From Pedobacter caeni (GTDB lineage Bacteria > Bacteroidota > Bacteroidia > Sphingobacteriales > Sphingobacteriaceae): a DNA stretch of 64,000 nt. Numbering within the stretch: position 1 is the stretch's first letter; each line of letters opens with the position of its first letter. The position numbers and the translations under genes are program-made. The notes under the pieces were generated by a model. The model saw only the letters and a program-made list of their open reading frames with translations, did no database searches and was not told where the DNA came from. This document shows, piece by piece, positions 26,614 to 38,303 of the stretch. The stretch lies in assembly GCF_900129215.1 (NCBI RefSeq), contig NZ_FQUQ01000003.1, forward strand, positions 204,101-268,100, given 5' to 3'.

Positions 26614-27369
26614 ATGAATAAAAATCTGATCGATACCTTTATAAATTTGGCGGAATGCCGGCTTACTGCGACTGACTGGCTGACCTGGTTTAATAATAAT
26701 AAAGAATTAGTCGGGGAAATTTGTGGAAGAACCACATTTTTAAGGATTAAACCCAAAGACAATTTAAGTGACATTGGAAATGCCTATAGTGGACAGGTTG
26801 CTGCGGTTGATTGGTTAAAGAAGAAAAATGTAGCTGTTGTTGTTGGTGACACTTACCAGAAAGCATATCAGCATGAGTTTTCAGAATTTTGTAAACATGA
26901 GCAGGAAAAGGATAAAGAAAGGCAGAAAAAAGTAAAAGTTGATTTCGGTTATCTGGAAAATCTGTACCCTAAATTCTTCAAACAGCTGCAAAAGAGTTTC
27001 GATACTGCCAACACGATTGAAAAAGGTAAACTTGCACCTGAAATTTCCCGAAAGGAACAAGCCCTGTCTTTAACTTTCTCTGCAGAGCTGAATACATTTT
27101 TCTCAAATATTTCAAAGCTGATCCTTGAGGGGATCACTATAGATTTTGACGATATATACGCGGAAACGTTTGATAAAAAGCAGTTTTTGGTCCTGGGAGA
27201 GTTTTGGCTTTATGGTGATGGCGATTTGCTTTTATACGACCTGACAACAGGAAATTGTTTTTCTTATGCACATGAGTACAGCCCACCCAAAATCATTGCT
27301 TTATCGAAAACAATGACAGAACTCCTGGAAAAGAATTTCAGCAAATATCTGAAATCGTACGATCAATAG
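26614..27369 (+). CDS. SUKH-like (SMI1/KNR4) protein
   Basis: A 251-residue cytoplasmic protein without signal or membrane helix. The C-terminal half (about 130-250) looks like an SMI1/KNR4 (SUKH) domain: LNTFFSNISKLILEGITI, then FLVLGEFWLYGDGDLLLYDL, CFSYAHEYSPPKIIALS and a final helix TELLEKNFSKYL. SUKH proteins are often immunity proteins to nuclease or deaminase toxins, though many are orphans. The N-terminal 125 residues are lysine-rich and unrecognised. No toxin gene is adjacent. The family call is by pattern. Confidence 0.55.
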   Translation: MNKNLIDTFINLAECRLTATDWLTWFNNNKELVGEICGRTTFLRIKPKDNLSDIGNAYSGQVAAVDWLKKKNVAVVVGDTYQKAYQHEFSEFCKHEQEKDKERQKKVKVDFGYLENLYPKFFKQLQKSFDTANTIEKGKLAPEISRKEQALSLTFSAELNTFFSNISKLILEGITIDFDDIYAETFDKKQFLVLGEFWLYGDGDLLLYDLTTGNCFSYAHEYSPPKIIALSKTMTELLEKNFSKYLKSYDQ

Positions 27370-27599
27370 ACATTGCAGGTAAGAGCGGTTGGGTTTAAGC
27401 GCTTTACCGCAGGCTGCAGATACTTTTGATAAAATGATAAAGATTTTCAAATAAAGTTGGCATACTAAAGCAAAGTACAGGATATTTTGTAATTTTAGCG
27501 CCCGACAACTGCCATTCTGACTTATTGTTTGATATGGCTTGGTTGTTGTAATTTAGTCATTTTTCAATAAGTAATAAATAACAAACACAAACATAAAAG

Positions 27600-30914
<3,315 letters not shown>

Positions 30915-30930
30915 TTTGTAATACACATAT

Positions 30931-30972
30931 AGAATGCCGATTTTTGTAACAAAAATTCGGCATTCTTTTTTT
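30931..30972 (+). terminator. terminator after secA
   Basis: AGAATGCCGA at 30931-30940 pairs with TCGGCATTCT at 30957-30966, extended inward by T5/A5 pairing. A run of T follows, ending about 12 bases before the next ATG. Confidence 0.9.
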
Positions 30973-30982
30973 TAGCCATTTC

Positions 30983-31432
30983 ATGAAAATATTATTTACA
31001 GGTATATTTTGTTGTTTTTCCATTGCCCTGCTTGCTCAGGACAAAGGTCAGGTGAGGATTGTTAAAGATCCCATGATTGACAGCCTGATTGCCAAACGTA
31101 TTGCTTTAAATACGAGATCTGCCACCCCGGCAGTTGCTACGGGGAAACCATCTACTGCTATCGTTTCCCAGATGGGATTTCGGGTACAGGTGTTCTATGG
31201 CTCCGACCGGCGCAAAGTATTTGCTGAACAGGCACGCTTCAGGTCCAGTTATTCTTCACTGAATACCTATATTACCTATAAGGAACCGAATTATTATTTA
31301 CGGGTTGGTGATTTTAGAACAAGACTGGAAGCCCAGCGTTTGTTAAATGAACTGAAACCAATGTTCCCAACCCTGTTTATTTTCAGGGAAAAAATCAATG
31401 CACCTAATTTAGATTACAGCAATGACAATTAA
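30983..31432 (+). CDS. SPOR domain protein, secreted
   Basis: 149 residues with an N-terminal signal peptide (FTGIFCCFSIALLAQ, cleavage near 19). The C-terminal 80 residues fit a SPOR domain: MGFRVQVFYGSDRRKVFAEQARF, then YITYKEPNYYLRVGDFRTRLEAQRLLNELK and a final strand LFIFREKI. SPOR domains bind denuded peptidoglycan glycans at division sites, so it is probably periplasmic and linked to cell wall or division. It overlaps the M20 hydrolase gene by 11 bases. Confidence 0.85.
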   Translation: MKILFTGIFCCFSIALLAQDKGQVRIVKDPMIDSLIAKRIALNTRSATPAVATGKPSTAIVSQMGFRVQVFYGSDRRKVFAEQARFRSSYSSLNTYITYKEPNYYLRVGDFRTRLEAQRLLNELKPMFPTLFIFREKINAPNLDYSNDN

Positions 31433-32609
31433 AGATAAGATCCAAAGCCTTTCCGCAGATATATTTGATCAGGTAGTTGGTTACCGCCAGCACATTCATG
31501 CCAATCCTGAGCTTTCCTTTAAAGAGTTTGAAACTTCTGCTTACATCAAAAAACATTTGGAAGAATGGGGCATTCCCTATACGGAAATGGCAAATACAGG
31601 TGTGGTTGGATTGATCGAAGGCGGGATTCCTTCAGATCAGATTATCGCACTGCGTGCCGATATGGACGCACTTCCTATCATTGAAGCAAATGACAAACCT
31701 TATGCCTCGAAAAACCAGGGAGTAATGCATGCCTGCGGACATGATGTACACAGTTCTTCTTTACTGGGGACAGCCTATATCCTGAATAGCATGAAAGCAG
31801 ATTTCGCAGGAAAGGTTAAGCTGATTTTCCAGCCTGGGGAAGAAGTATTGCCCGGTGGAGCAAGCATCATGATTAAAGAGGGGGTATTAGAGAATCCTAA
31901 GCCACAGGCGATCATCGGACAGCATGTGATGCCATTGATCGATGCCGGGAAGGTTGGCTTCCGCTCGGGCATTTATATGGCTTCTACGGATGAGTTATAT
32001 GTGACTGTTCATGGTAAAGGTGGACATGGGGCACAACCTCATCAGAATATTGATCCGGTATTGATTGCTGCGCATATCGTGGTTGCCTTGCAACAGATCG
32101 TCAGCAGGAATGCCGATCCGCGTTTACCTTCGGTCCTTTCTTTTGGAAAGGTGCAGGCCAACGGGGCAACGAACATCATTCCCAATGAAGTGAAAATGGA
32201 AGGTACTTTCAGGACATTGAATGAGGAATGGCGTCAGGAAGCAAAGAAACTGATGAAAAAAATGGCGGAAGGAATCGCTGAAAGTATGGGCGGAAGTTGT
32301 GATTTCAACATCATGAACGGGTACCCTTACCTGATCAATGAAGAGAAGCTGAGCGACAATGCACGTTTATATGCCGAGGATTATCTGGGTAAAGAAAATG
32401 TACTGGATCTGGACATCTGGATGGCCGCAGAAGATTTTGCTTACTATTCTCAGGTTACGGATGCCTGTTTCTATAGGTTAGGGACAGGAAATAAGGAAAA
32501 AGGAACGAGCTTCTCGGTACATACACCGAACTTTGATATTGATGAAGATGCATTAAAGTTGTCTACTGGTTTAATGGCTTATATCGCATTAAAACAATTG
32601 GGGAACTAG
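31422..32609 (+). CDS. M20 family metallohydrolase (amidohydrolase), cytoplasmic
   Basis: 395 residues, no signal peptide. M20D-type motifs: YRQHIHANPELSFKEFETS near 22, ALRADMDALPI near 80, HACGHDVHSSSLLG near 103 (metal ligands Cys, His), FQPGEEVLPGGAS near 138, and AEDFAYYSQV near 330, with a dimerisation domain between (GKGGHGAQPHQNIDP). This group (IAA-amino acid hydrolase, N-acyl amino acid hydrolase or diaminopimelate deacetylase-like) hydrolyses N-acyl groups from amino acids; the substrate cannot be read. A second, exported member lies at 41812. It is co-transcribed with the SPOR gene and the next gene. Confidence 0.92.
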   Translation: MTIKDKIQSLSADIFDQVVGYRQHIHANPELSFKEFETSAYIKKHLEEWGIPYTEMANTGVVGLIEGGIPSDQIIALRADMDALPIIEANDKPYASKNQGVMHACGHDVHSSSLLGTAYILNSMKADFAGKVKLIFQPGEEVLPGGASIMIKEGVLENPKPQAIIGQHVMPLIDAGKVGFRSGIYMASTDELYVTVHGKGGHGAQPHQNIDPVLIAAHIVVALQQIVSRNADPRLPSVLSFGKVQANGATNIIPNEVKMEGTFRTLNEEWRQEAKKLMKKMAEGIAESMGGSCDFNIMNGYPYLINEEKLSDNARLYAEDYLGKENVLDLDIWMAAEDFAYYSQVTDACFYRLGTGNKEKGTSFSVHTPNFDIDEDALKLSTGLMAYIALKQLGN

Positions 32610-32619
32610 TCTCATCTGT

Positions 32620-33564
32620 ATGAAGAAACTGGGGTTATTAATTGTTTTCGTTTGTTGTTATTTAAAGAACTCAGGTCAGGAAATTGTACGGTTTAATCCG
32701 GATACTATCAAGACCATTCAGCTGGATTCGGTAGTGAACATCACTACCCAGAAATTTGGTGTGGAAACCTTTATAAACGCCATTATTACGGATAACAGCT
32801 TTTATCAGGCTTTCCGGAATATGAAGAAATATGGCTTCATTGCAGAAAACAGGATCTTTACTTACGACAAAAAGAATAAAGTAGACGGTAAAATTTACCG
32901 GAAAATCAAACATCATCCTTCGGGTCCGGTTAAAATGGAATACCTCGTTAAACAGGATACAGGGAAGGTGTATAAGAAAAACGGAAAATACCAGTTGTAT
33001 ACGATAGAGATGTTCGATTACATCTTTATGAATGCCTATAATTCGGAGTTTGTTGCGGAGGGACCTATGACCGCCGGTAAGGGCGGAGAAAGCAATCAAA
33101 GTTATAAGGATAAGCTGAAAACGCTGATTTTTGCTCCGGGAAGACCGATTAAGGGTTTGCCTTTTATCGGAAGTAAAACCCAGATCTTTACAGCCAATAT
33201 GCGCCAGTATTATGATTATAGCTACCATAGCGGAATGTACCTGGACTCTATTCCCGTTTACCGTTTTAAGGTGACGGTAAAGCCCGATCTCAGTAATGGA
33301 ACGAAGGATGGCCTGATGATTAAAGAGCTGACCACCATTTTTGACAAGCGAAATTTTGAGATCCTGGGCCGTTATGTGGACATGAAATACAGCAATATGC
33401 TGTTCGATTTTAATGTACAGATGAACATTGAAATGAGCTATTTTGAAGGAGAGAAATTGCCGACTAAGATCTCTTATCAGGGGAACTGGGATTATCCCTT
33501 TAAGAAAGAAGAACGGGCGAGTTTTTTAATCGTTCATAAAGACTATCATAGCGAAAAACGTTAA
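32620..33564 (+). CDS. secreted protein of unknown function
   Basis: 314 residues with a signal peptide (LGLLIVFVCCYLKNSGQ, cleavage near residue 20). The mature part is beta-rich and basic: IYRKIKHHPSGPVKMEYLV, YDYSYHSGMYLDSIPVYRFKV, MIKELTTIFDKRNFEILGRYVDMKYS and LPTKISYQGNWDYPF. The pattern of strands with an ITTIFDKR-like turn recalls outer-membrane lipoprotein-carrier-like folds of Bacteroidota, but I cannot name a family. It lies 10 bases after the M20 gene and 10 before the serine hydrolase, so it belongs to their operon. Confidence 0.65.
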   Translation: MKKLGLLIVFVCCYLKNSGQEIVRFNPDTIKTIQLDSVVNITTQKFGVETFINAIITDNSFYQAFRNMKKYGFIAENRIFTYDKKNKVDGKIYRKIKHHPSGPVKMEYLVKQDTGKVYKKNGKYQLYTIEMFDYIFMNAYNSEFVAEGPMTAGKGGESNQSYKDKLKTLIFAPGRPIKGLPFIGSKTQIFTANMRQYYDYSYHSGMYLDSIPVYRFKVTVKPDLSNGTKDGLMIKELTTIFDKRNFEILGRYVDMKYSNMLFDFNVQMNIEMSYFEGEKLPTKISYQGNWDYPFKKEERASFLIVHKDYHSEKR

Positions 33565-33574
33565 CTTTATTTTT

Positions 33575-35128
33575 ATGAATAGACTCCGACTCCTGATTCC
33601 GTTATGTTTACTTTTAGTGGCAGGGATCGTTCCTGTATATGCACAGGTTCTCAGCAGTAAACAGGTGGATAGCCTGGTGGAAAAAACACTGACTACTTTT
33701 AACGTGCCCGGAATTGCGGTAGCGATTGTAAAGGATGGAAAAGTAATCCATTCCAAAGGATATGGCCTGCGTTCTCTGCGCACAAAGGAGCCTGTAAATG
33801 AACATACTTTTTTTGGAATTGCATCCAATAGTAAGGCCTTTACGGCTGCCGGATTGGGAATACTGGTAGACGAAGGGAAGTTGAAATGGGATGACAAGGT
33901 CGTGGACATCATTCCTGGTTTCAAGTTGTATAATCCTTATGTGACCCAGGAATTTACGGTAAGAGATTTGTTGACACACCGGAGTGGTCTGGGACTGGGG
34001 GCAGGTGACCTGATGATTTTCCCGGATTCCAACCGGGTAACCAAAGCGGAGCTGATCCACAATATGCGTTACCTGAAACCTGTTTCCGGTTTTAGAACGA
34101 AATTTGATTACGATAACCTGTTGTATATTGTGGCTGGTGAAGTACTGGCAAAAGTTTCGGGAATGAGTTGGGAAGACTTTGTGGAAACTAAAATCATGCG
34201 TCCGATAGGGATGACAGAAAGTTCCGCTGATTATCCAAGACTAAAAGATAAAAATAATTCTATTGATGCACATACCTCCATTGATGGCAAATTAACCGTG
34301 ATCAGTAAAGGTTTTCCGGTGATTTCAAATGCTGCAGGTGGCATCTGGTCTAATGTAACGGAGATGAGCAAATGGGCCATCATGCAGATGAATGGTGGTA
34401 AGTATGGACCGGATTTAAGTAAAAAATTATTCAGTACCGAAGTTCATCAGGAGATGTGGAGCCCTCAAACCATAATCGCAGGTTCTTCTTTTAACAGTTA
34501 TGGCCTGGGCTGGTTTTTAAGCTCAGTAAACGGGAAACTTCAGGTTTCACATACAGGTGGTTTAAGTGGGATTGTTACTCAGGTGACCTTAATTCCGGAA
34601 TTGAAACTTGGAATTATTGTGCTGACCAATCAGGAGAGTGGGGCTGCATTTACCGCAATTTCGAACTCCATAAAAGACGGGTATTTTGACATTAAAGGAA
34701 AAGATAGAATTGCTGCTTATAAAGCCAATGTCCTGGCGAATGAGGCAGAAGATAAAAAACTAACAGATAAGATCTGGGCAGATGTTGCTGCTGAGGTGAA
34801 AAAAAATACGCAGAAGATCAATCTGAGTGTTTATGAAGGTTCGTTTACAGATCCATGGTTTGGTGAAGTGACGATTAAAAACCAGGGAAATAAACTTTTC
34901 TTCCAGTCTGTAAACTCTCCAAAGTTAGGTGGAGAAATGGCCTTTTATAAAGGGAATACCTTTGTGGCAAAATGGACTGACCGGAGCATGCATGCAGATG
35001 CTTTTGTGATCTTTTCTCTGGGTAGAGACGGAAAGGCTTCCGGCATGAAAATGGAAGCTGTTTCTCCTGCAACCGATTTTAGTTACGATTTTCAGGACCT
35101 TGATTTTACAAGGTCTGTTAAAAAATAA
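33575..35128 (+). CDS. class C beta-lactamase-like serine hydrolase, exported
   Basis: 517 residues, signal peptide ending near VPVYAQ (residue 24). The catalytic triad motifs of the penicillin-binding/beta-lactamase C fold are present: SNSK at 84-87 (nucleophile Ser84), YDN at 179-181 and HTG at 326-328. A C-terminal DUF3471-like domain covers about 400-517 (YEGSFTDPWFGEVTIKNQGNKLFF). Such proteins are mostly peptidases or esterases acting on D-amino acid peptides or other substrates; resistance to beta-lactams is not implied. Operon with the preceding secreted protein and the following SGNH hydrolase (5-base gap). Confidence 0.92.
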   Translation: MNRLRLLIPLCLLLVAGIVPVYAQVLSSKQVDSLVEKTLTTFNVPGIAVAIVKDGKVIHSKGYGLRSLRTKEPVNEHTFFGIASNSKAFTAAGLGILVDEGKLKWDDKVVDIIPGFKLYNPYVTQEFTVRDLLTHRSGLGLGAGDLMIFPDSNRVTKAELIHNMRYLKPVSGFRTKFDYDNLLYIVAGEVLAKVSGMSWEDFVETKIMRPIGMTESSADYPRLKDKNNSIDAHTSIDGKLTVISKGFPVISNAAGGIWSNVTEMSKWAIMQMNGGKYGPDLSKKLFSTEVHQEMWSPQTIIAGSSFNSYGLGWFLSSVNGKLQVSHTGGLSGIVTQVTLIPELKLGIIVLTNQESGAAFTAISNSIKDGYFDIKGKDRIAAYKANVLANEAEDKKLTDKIWADVAAEVKKNTQKINLSVYEGSFTDPWFGEVTIKNQGNKLFFQSVNSPKLGGEMAFYKGNTFVAKWTDRSMHADAFVIFSLGRDGKASGMKMEAVSPATDFSYDFQDLDFTRSVKK

Positions 35129-35133
35129 AGCCC

Positions 35134-35799
35134 ATGAGATCCATTCAGAAATTAAGCCTTTTACTGGCACCATTTGCGTTACTTATTTTATTTACTTCCA
35201 TGATTGTTAAACCTAAAAAGATCATTTTTTTCGGTGACTCTATCACGCAAATGGGGGTTGCTCCTGGTGGATATGTGAACCTGATTGGTAAAGCACTGGA
35301 TCCCTCAAAATACGAGGTGATTGGAGCAGGAATCGGTGGAAATAAAGTATACGATCTTTACCTGAGAATGGAACAGGATGTGCTGGTTAAAAAGCCGGAC
35401 CTGGTCGTGATCTATATCGGTGTGAATGATGTATGGCATAAACAATCTGCGCATACAGGGACGGACTATGATAAGTTTATTCTTTTTTATCAGGCATTGA
35501 TCAATAAAATCCAGGCCGGAGGGGCAAAAGTTGTTTTATGTACACCAGCAGTAATTGGTGAGAAGAAGAATGGAGCGAATGAGATGGATGCTGATCTGGA
35601 TAAGTATTCTGCTGCGATCAGGGAACTTGCTGTTAAAAATAAATTGCCGATATGTGACCTTAGAGGCTTGTTTAAGGCTTATGGAGCACAAAACAATCCC
35701 TCAGATCTGGCGAAAGGGATTTTAACGACAGATGGTGTACATTTGAATGATAAAGGGAACCAGACTTTGGCAGAAGCGTTACTGCCTTTACTGAAATAG
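35134..35799 (+). CDS. SGNH/GDSL hydrolase, exported
   Basis: 221 residues with an N-terminal hydrophobic segment (LLLAPFALLILFTSMIV), a signal peptide or anchor. SGNH blocks: block I IIFFGDSITQMG (Ser nucleophile), block II AGIGGNKVYDL, block III VVIYIGVNDVW and block V TDGVHLND (Asp and His). These enzymes remove acyl groups from carbohydrates, lipids or peptidoglycan. It is the last gene of the operon that starts at 30983. The substrate is unknown. Confidence 0.9.
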   Translation: MRSIQKLSLLLAPFALLILFTSMIVKPKKIIFFGDSITQMGVAPGGYVNLIGKALDPSKYEVIGAGIGGNKVYDLYLRMEQDVLVKKPDLVVIYIGVNDVWHKQSAHTGTDYDKFILFYQALINKIQAGGAKVVLCTPAVIGEKKNGANEMDADLDKYSAAIRELAVKNKLPICDLRGLFKAYGAQNNPSDLAKGILTTDGVHLNDKGNQTLAEALLPLLK

Positions 35800-35813
35800 T
35801 AGTCTGGATGCTG

Positions 35814-35882
35814 GACACAATGTGTCTTGATTATTCACAGATGTGAATCTAAATAACAGCAAATTTACAGCTGTCAGATCTG
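35814..35882. repeat. cluster of four short palindromes upstream of dnaG
   Basis: In order: GACACA-A-TGTGTC (35814-35826), ATTCACA-GA-TGTGAAT (35833-35848), ACAGCTGT (35867-35874) and CAGATCTG (35875-35882). The first two share a CACA/TGTG core. They may be operator sites for dnaG or RNA hairpins at the end of the previous operon. No T run follows. Confidence 0.4.
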
Positions 35883-35942
35883 TGCTGAAGCTGGAAAGAA
35901 AGCCAATAAGGGTGATTAGAGAAAGAGAAAAAAGAAGAACAA

Positions 35943-37940
35943 ATGATTAACCACGATACCATAAACAAGATCATGGAAACCGTCCGTATTGAGGAGGTTG
36001 TCGGTGATTTTGTGTCCTTAAAAAAACGTGGTACCAGCTTAATTGGGAATTGCCCTTTTCACAATGAGAAAACTCCCTCTTTCCACGTTTCTGTGGCCAA
36101 GGGGATATACAAGTGTTTCGGTTGTGGTAAAGGTGGTGATTCGGTCCATTTTATCATGGACCACGAAAAGTATTCCTATCCGGAGGCTTTAAAGTTTCTG
36201 GCTCAGAAATACAATATTGAAGTTGAGGAAACGGCTCAGTCGCCCCAGAATATCGAGGCACAGAATGCCAGGGAAAGTCTGTATATCGTTTCGGAATATG
36301 CGGCAACTTATTTTGCCAACGAAATGTGGACCGGCGAACAGGGCAGGGCAATCGGTTTAAGCTATTTTAAAGAACGCGGATTCAGGGAAGATATCGTCAA
36401 AAAATTCCAGCTGGGTTATTCGCCCGATGTCTGGGATGCTTTGATACAGAGTGCCGTTGCGGCGGGACATAAAGAAGAATACCTGGAGAAAACAGGCTTG
36501 TCGATCAGGAATGATAAAGGCAAGTTATATGACCGCTTCAGAGGCCGGGTAATGTTCCCGATTCATAATTTCACCGGCAGGGTGATTGGATTTGGCGGCC
36601 GGACCCTGAAAACGGATAAAAACGTCCCCAAATACGTTAACTCTCCTGAAAGTGACATCTATCATAAGTCGAATGTACTTTATGGTTTGTTTCACGCTAA
36701 AAAGGCCATCAGAGATACCGATAACTGTTATCTGGTAGAAGGATATGCGGATGTGCTCGCTGTACATCAGGCAGGGATTGAAAATGTGGTGGCCTCCTCG
36801 GGTACTTCATTAACGACAGAGCAGATCCGTTTGATCGGTCGGTTCTCTCAGAATGTGACCATCCTTTACGATGGGGATGCTGCGGGAATCAAGGCCTCCC
36901 TGCGTGGGCTGGACATGATCCTGGAAGAAGGATTGAATGTGAAGGTGGTGCTGTTTCCGGACGGACATGATCCGGATTCTTACATGCACCATGTGGGCTC
37001 TGGTGAATTCAAGAAATACATAGAGAACAACCGGAAAGATTTTATCCTTTATAAGGCCAGCATCTTACTGAAAGAAGCGGGTACCGATCCGATAAAAAGG
37101 GCCGGGATCATCAGGGATATCGTAGAGAGTATTGCTAAAATTCCGGATGACATTAAAGCGTCTATTTTCATCAGGGAGTGCAGTGGTTTATTGCAGGTGG
37201 AAGAAAGAATCCTGCTTTCTGAGCTCAATAAGATCAGGGTTGCTAAATTCAAGAAATCGGGAAGTGGTTCTTCAGGACAGGGTTCTTCCTCTTTTCAACA
37301 GCAGAACCAGGGGCAGAACCAATATCAACCTTATCCTGACGGACCTCCTGACAACTTATTTGAAAATCCGGATTCCAATTCGGAATTTGTAGAAGCCCCT
37401 GTTGCAGAAGACAATGACTTGCTGCAGGAACAGGAAATTGTGCGGCTTTTACTGGCTTACGGACATGAACTGGTGAGCTGGGATAAGATCGATAACATGT
37501 ATATCGGTTCTTTCATCATGCAAAATCTTGCGGATGTCAGTTTCCAGGATGAGCTCTGCAAAACGATTATTGATACCTATAGGGATGAAATTGAAAACGG
37601 GCATTTGCCTGTGGCCAGCCAGTTTATCAACAATGAAAACCGGAAGATTGCAGAGTTGGCGATCACGCTTTCAACCTCCCCTTACTCCCTGAGTGAGAAC
37701 TGGTACAATAAACACAATATTTATGTCCGTGATGAAAGCATCAATTTAAAAGCGACCATTCTGGGAGGATTGTTTCACCTGAAAAAAGGGAAGGTAGCCA
37801 GGATGTTAATGGACATTGCCAAGGAGCTTAAAACGGAAACAGATCCGGTAAACCAGGAGATTCTGATGCAGCGGTTTGTCTTTATCAAAGGTGTGGAAAA
37901 AGAGATCTCCAAGTTTCTGGGGACGGTTATTTTAAAATAA
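35943..37940 (+). CDS. dnaG: DNA primase
   Basis: 665 residues. The N-terminal CHC2 zinc finger is complete: CPFHNEKTPSFHVS, then YKCFGCGKGGD (about 38-66). The RNA polymerase/TOPRIM core follows with YDRFRGRVMFPIHN, GRVIGFGGRTL, YLVEGYADVLAVHQAGIENVVASSGT near 262 and LYDGDAAGIKASLRG near 308. A low-complexity Ser/Gln/Asn linker covers about 433-470, then a C-terminal helical domain that should bind the replicative helicase. It synthesises RNA primers for replication. yraN starts at the very next base after the stop. Confidence 0.97.
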   Translation: MINHDTINKIMETVRIEEVVGDFVSLKKRGTSLIGNCPFHNEKTPSFHVSVAKGIYKCFGCGKGGDSVHFIMDHEKYSYPEALKFLAQKYNIEVEETAQSPQNIEAQNARESLYIVSEYAATYFANEMWTGEQGRAIGLSYFKERGFREDIVKKFQLGYSPDVWDALIQSAVAAGHKEEYLEKTGLSIRNDKGKLYDRFRGRVMFPIHNFTGRVIGFGGRTLKTDKNVPKYVNSPESDIYHKSNVLYGLFHAKKAIRDTDNCYLVEGYADVLAVHQAGIENVVASSGTSLTTEQIRLIGRFSQNVTILYDGDAAGIKASLRGLDMILEEGLNVKVVLFPDGHDPDSYMHHVGSGEFKKYIENNRKDFILYKASILLKEAGTDPIKRAGIIRDIVESIAKIPDDIKASIFIRECSGLLQVEERILLSELNKIRVAKFKKSGSGSSGQGSSSFQQQNQGQNQYQPYPDGPPDNLFENPDSNSEFVEAPVAEDNDLLQEQEIVRLLLAYGHELVSWDKIDNMYIGSFIMQNLADVSFQDELCKTIIDTYRDEIENGHLPVASQFINNENRKIAELAITLSTSPYSLSENWYNKHNIYVRDESINLKATILGGLFHLKKGKVARMLMDIAKELKTETDPVNQEILMQRFVFIKGVEKEISKFLGTVILK

Positions 37941-38303
37941 ATGGCGGTACACAATGAGCTTGGAAAACGAGGTGAGGAGATTGCCAGGGAATACCTGGAG
38001 CAGGCCGGATACCGGATTTTAAATGTAAACTGGAAATACGCCAGGGCGGAAGTTGACGTTATAGCTGAACAGGAAGGAAAGCTGATCTTTGTGGAAGTGA
38101 AAACACGGACTTCTACAGATTATGGCCATCCTGAAGAATTTGTGGACAGAAAAAAAGAGAAGCAACTCGAATTTGCTTCTGCTGCCTACATAGAAATGAA
38201 GAACCACCAGGGAGAGGTTCGTTTTGATATTATTGCAATTGTTTTCGAAAATAAAGACCTTTATAAAATTAATCATATTGAAGATGCATTCTGGCCAAGT
38301 TAA
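37941..38303 (+). CDS. yraN: YraN/UPF0102 family nuclease-like protein
   Basis: 120 residues of the UPF0102 family, with a restriction endonuclease-like core: LGKRGEEIAREYLEQAGYRIL, AEVDVIAEQEGKLIFVEVKTR (the D and ExK-type residues) and DRKKEKQLEFASAAYI. The biochemical role is unsettled; it is usually called a putative endonuclease. Start and stop touch the neighbours: TAA of dnaG is followed directly by ATG, and the next gene starts 20 bases before its stop. Confidence 0.9.
   Translation: MAVHNELGKRGEEIAREYLEQAGYRILNVNWKYARAEVDVIAEQEGKLIFVEVKTRTSTDYGHPEEFVDRKKEKQLEFASAAYIEMKNHQGEVRFDIIAIVFENKDLYKINHIEDAFWPS

Noticed and set aside
27378..27408. Imperfect hairpin (GGTAAGAGCG / CGCTTTACC) before secA
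   Set aside because: Has a bulge, no T run and no match to a known leader; secA leaders in this group are not known to me to carry such an element.
32671..33228. 185-codon open frame on the minus strand
   Set aside because: Fully antisense to the secreted protein gene at 32620, with no domain, signal or promoter. A shadow frame.
33575..35128. Beta-lactam resistance gene
   Set aside because: The SxxK, YxN and HTG motifs belong to the wider serine hydrolase family with a DUF3471-like tail; these are usually peptidases or esterases.
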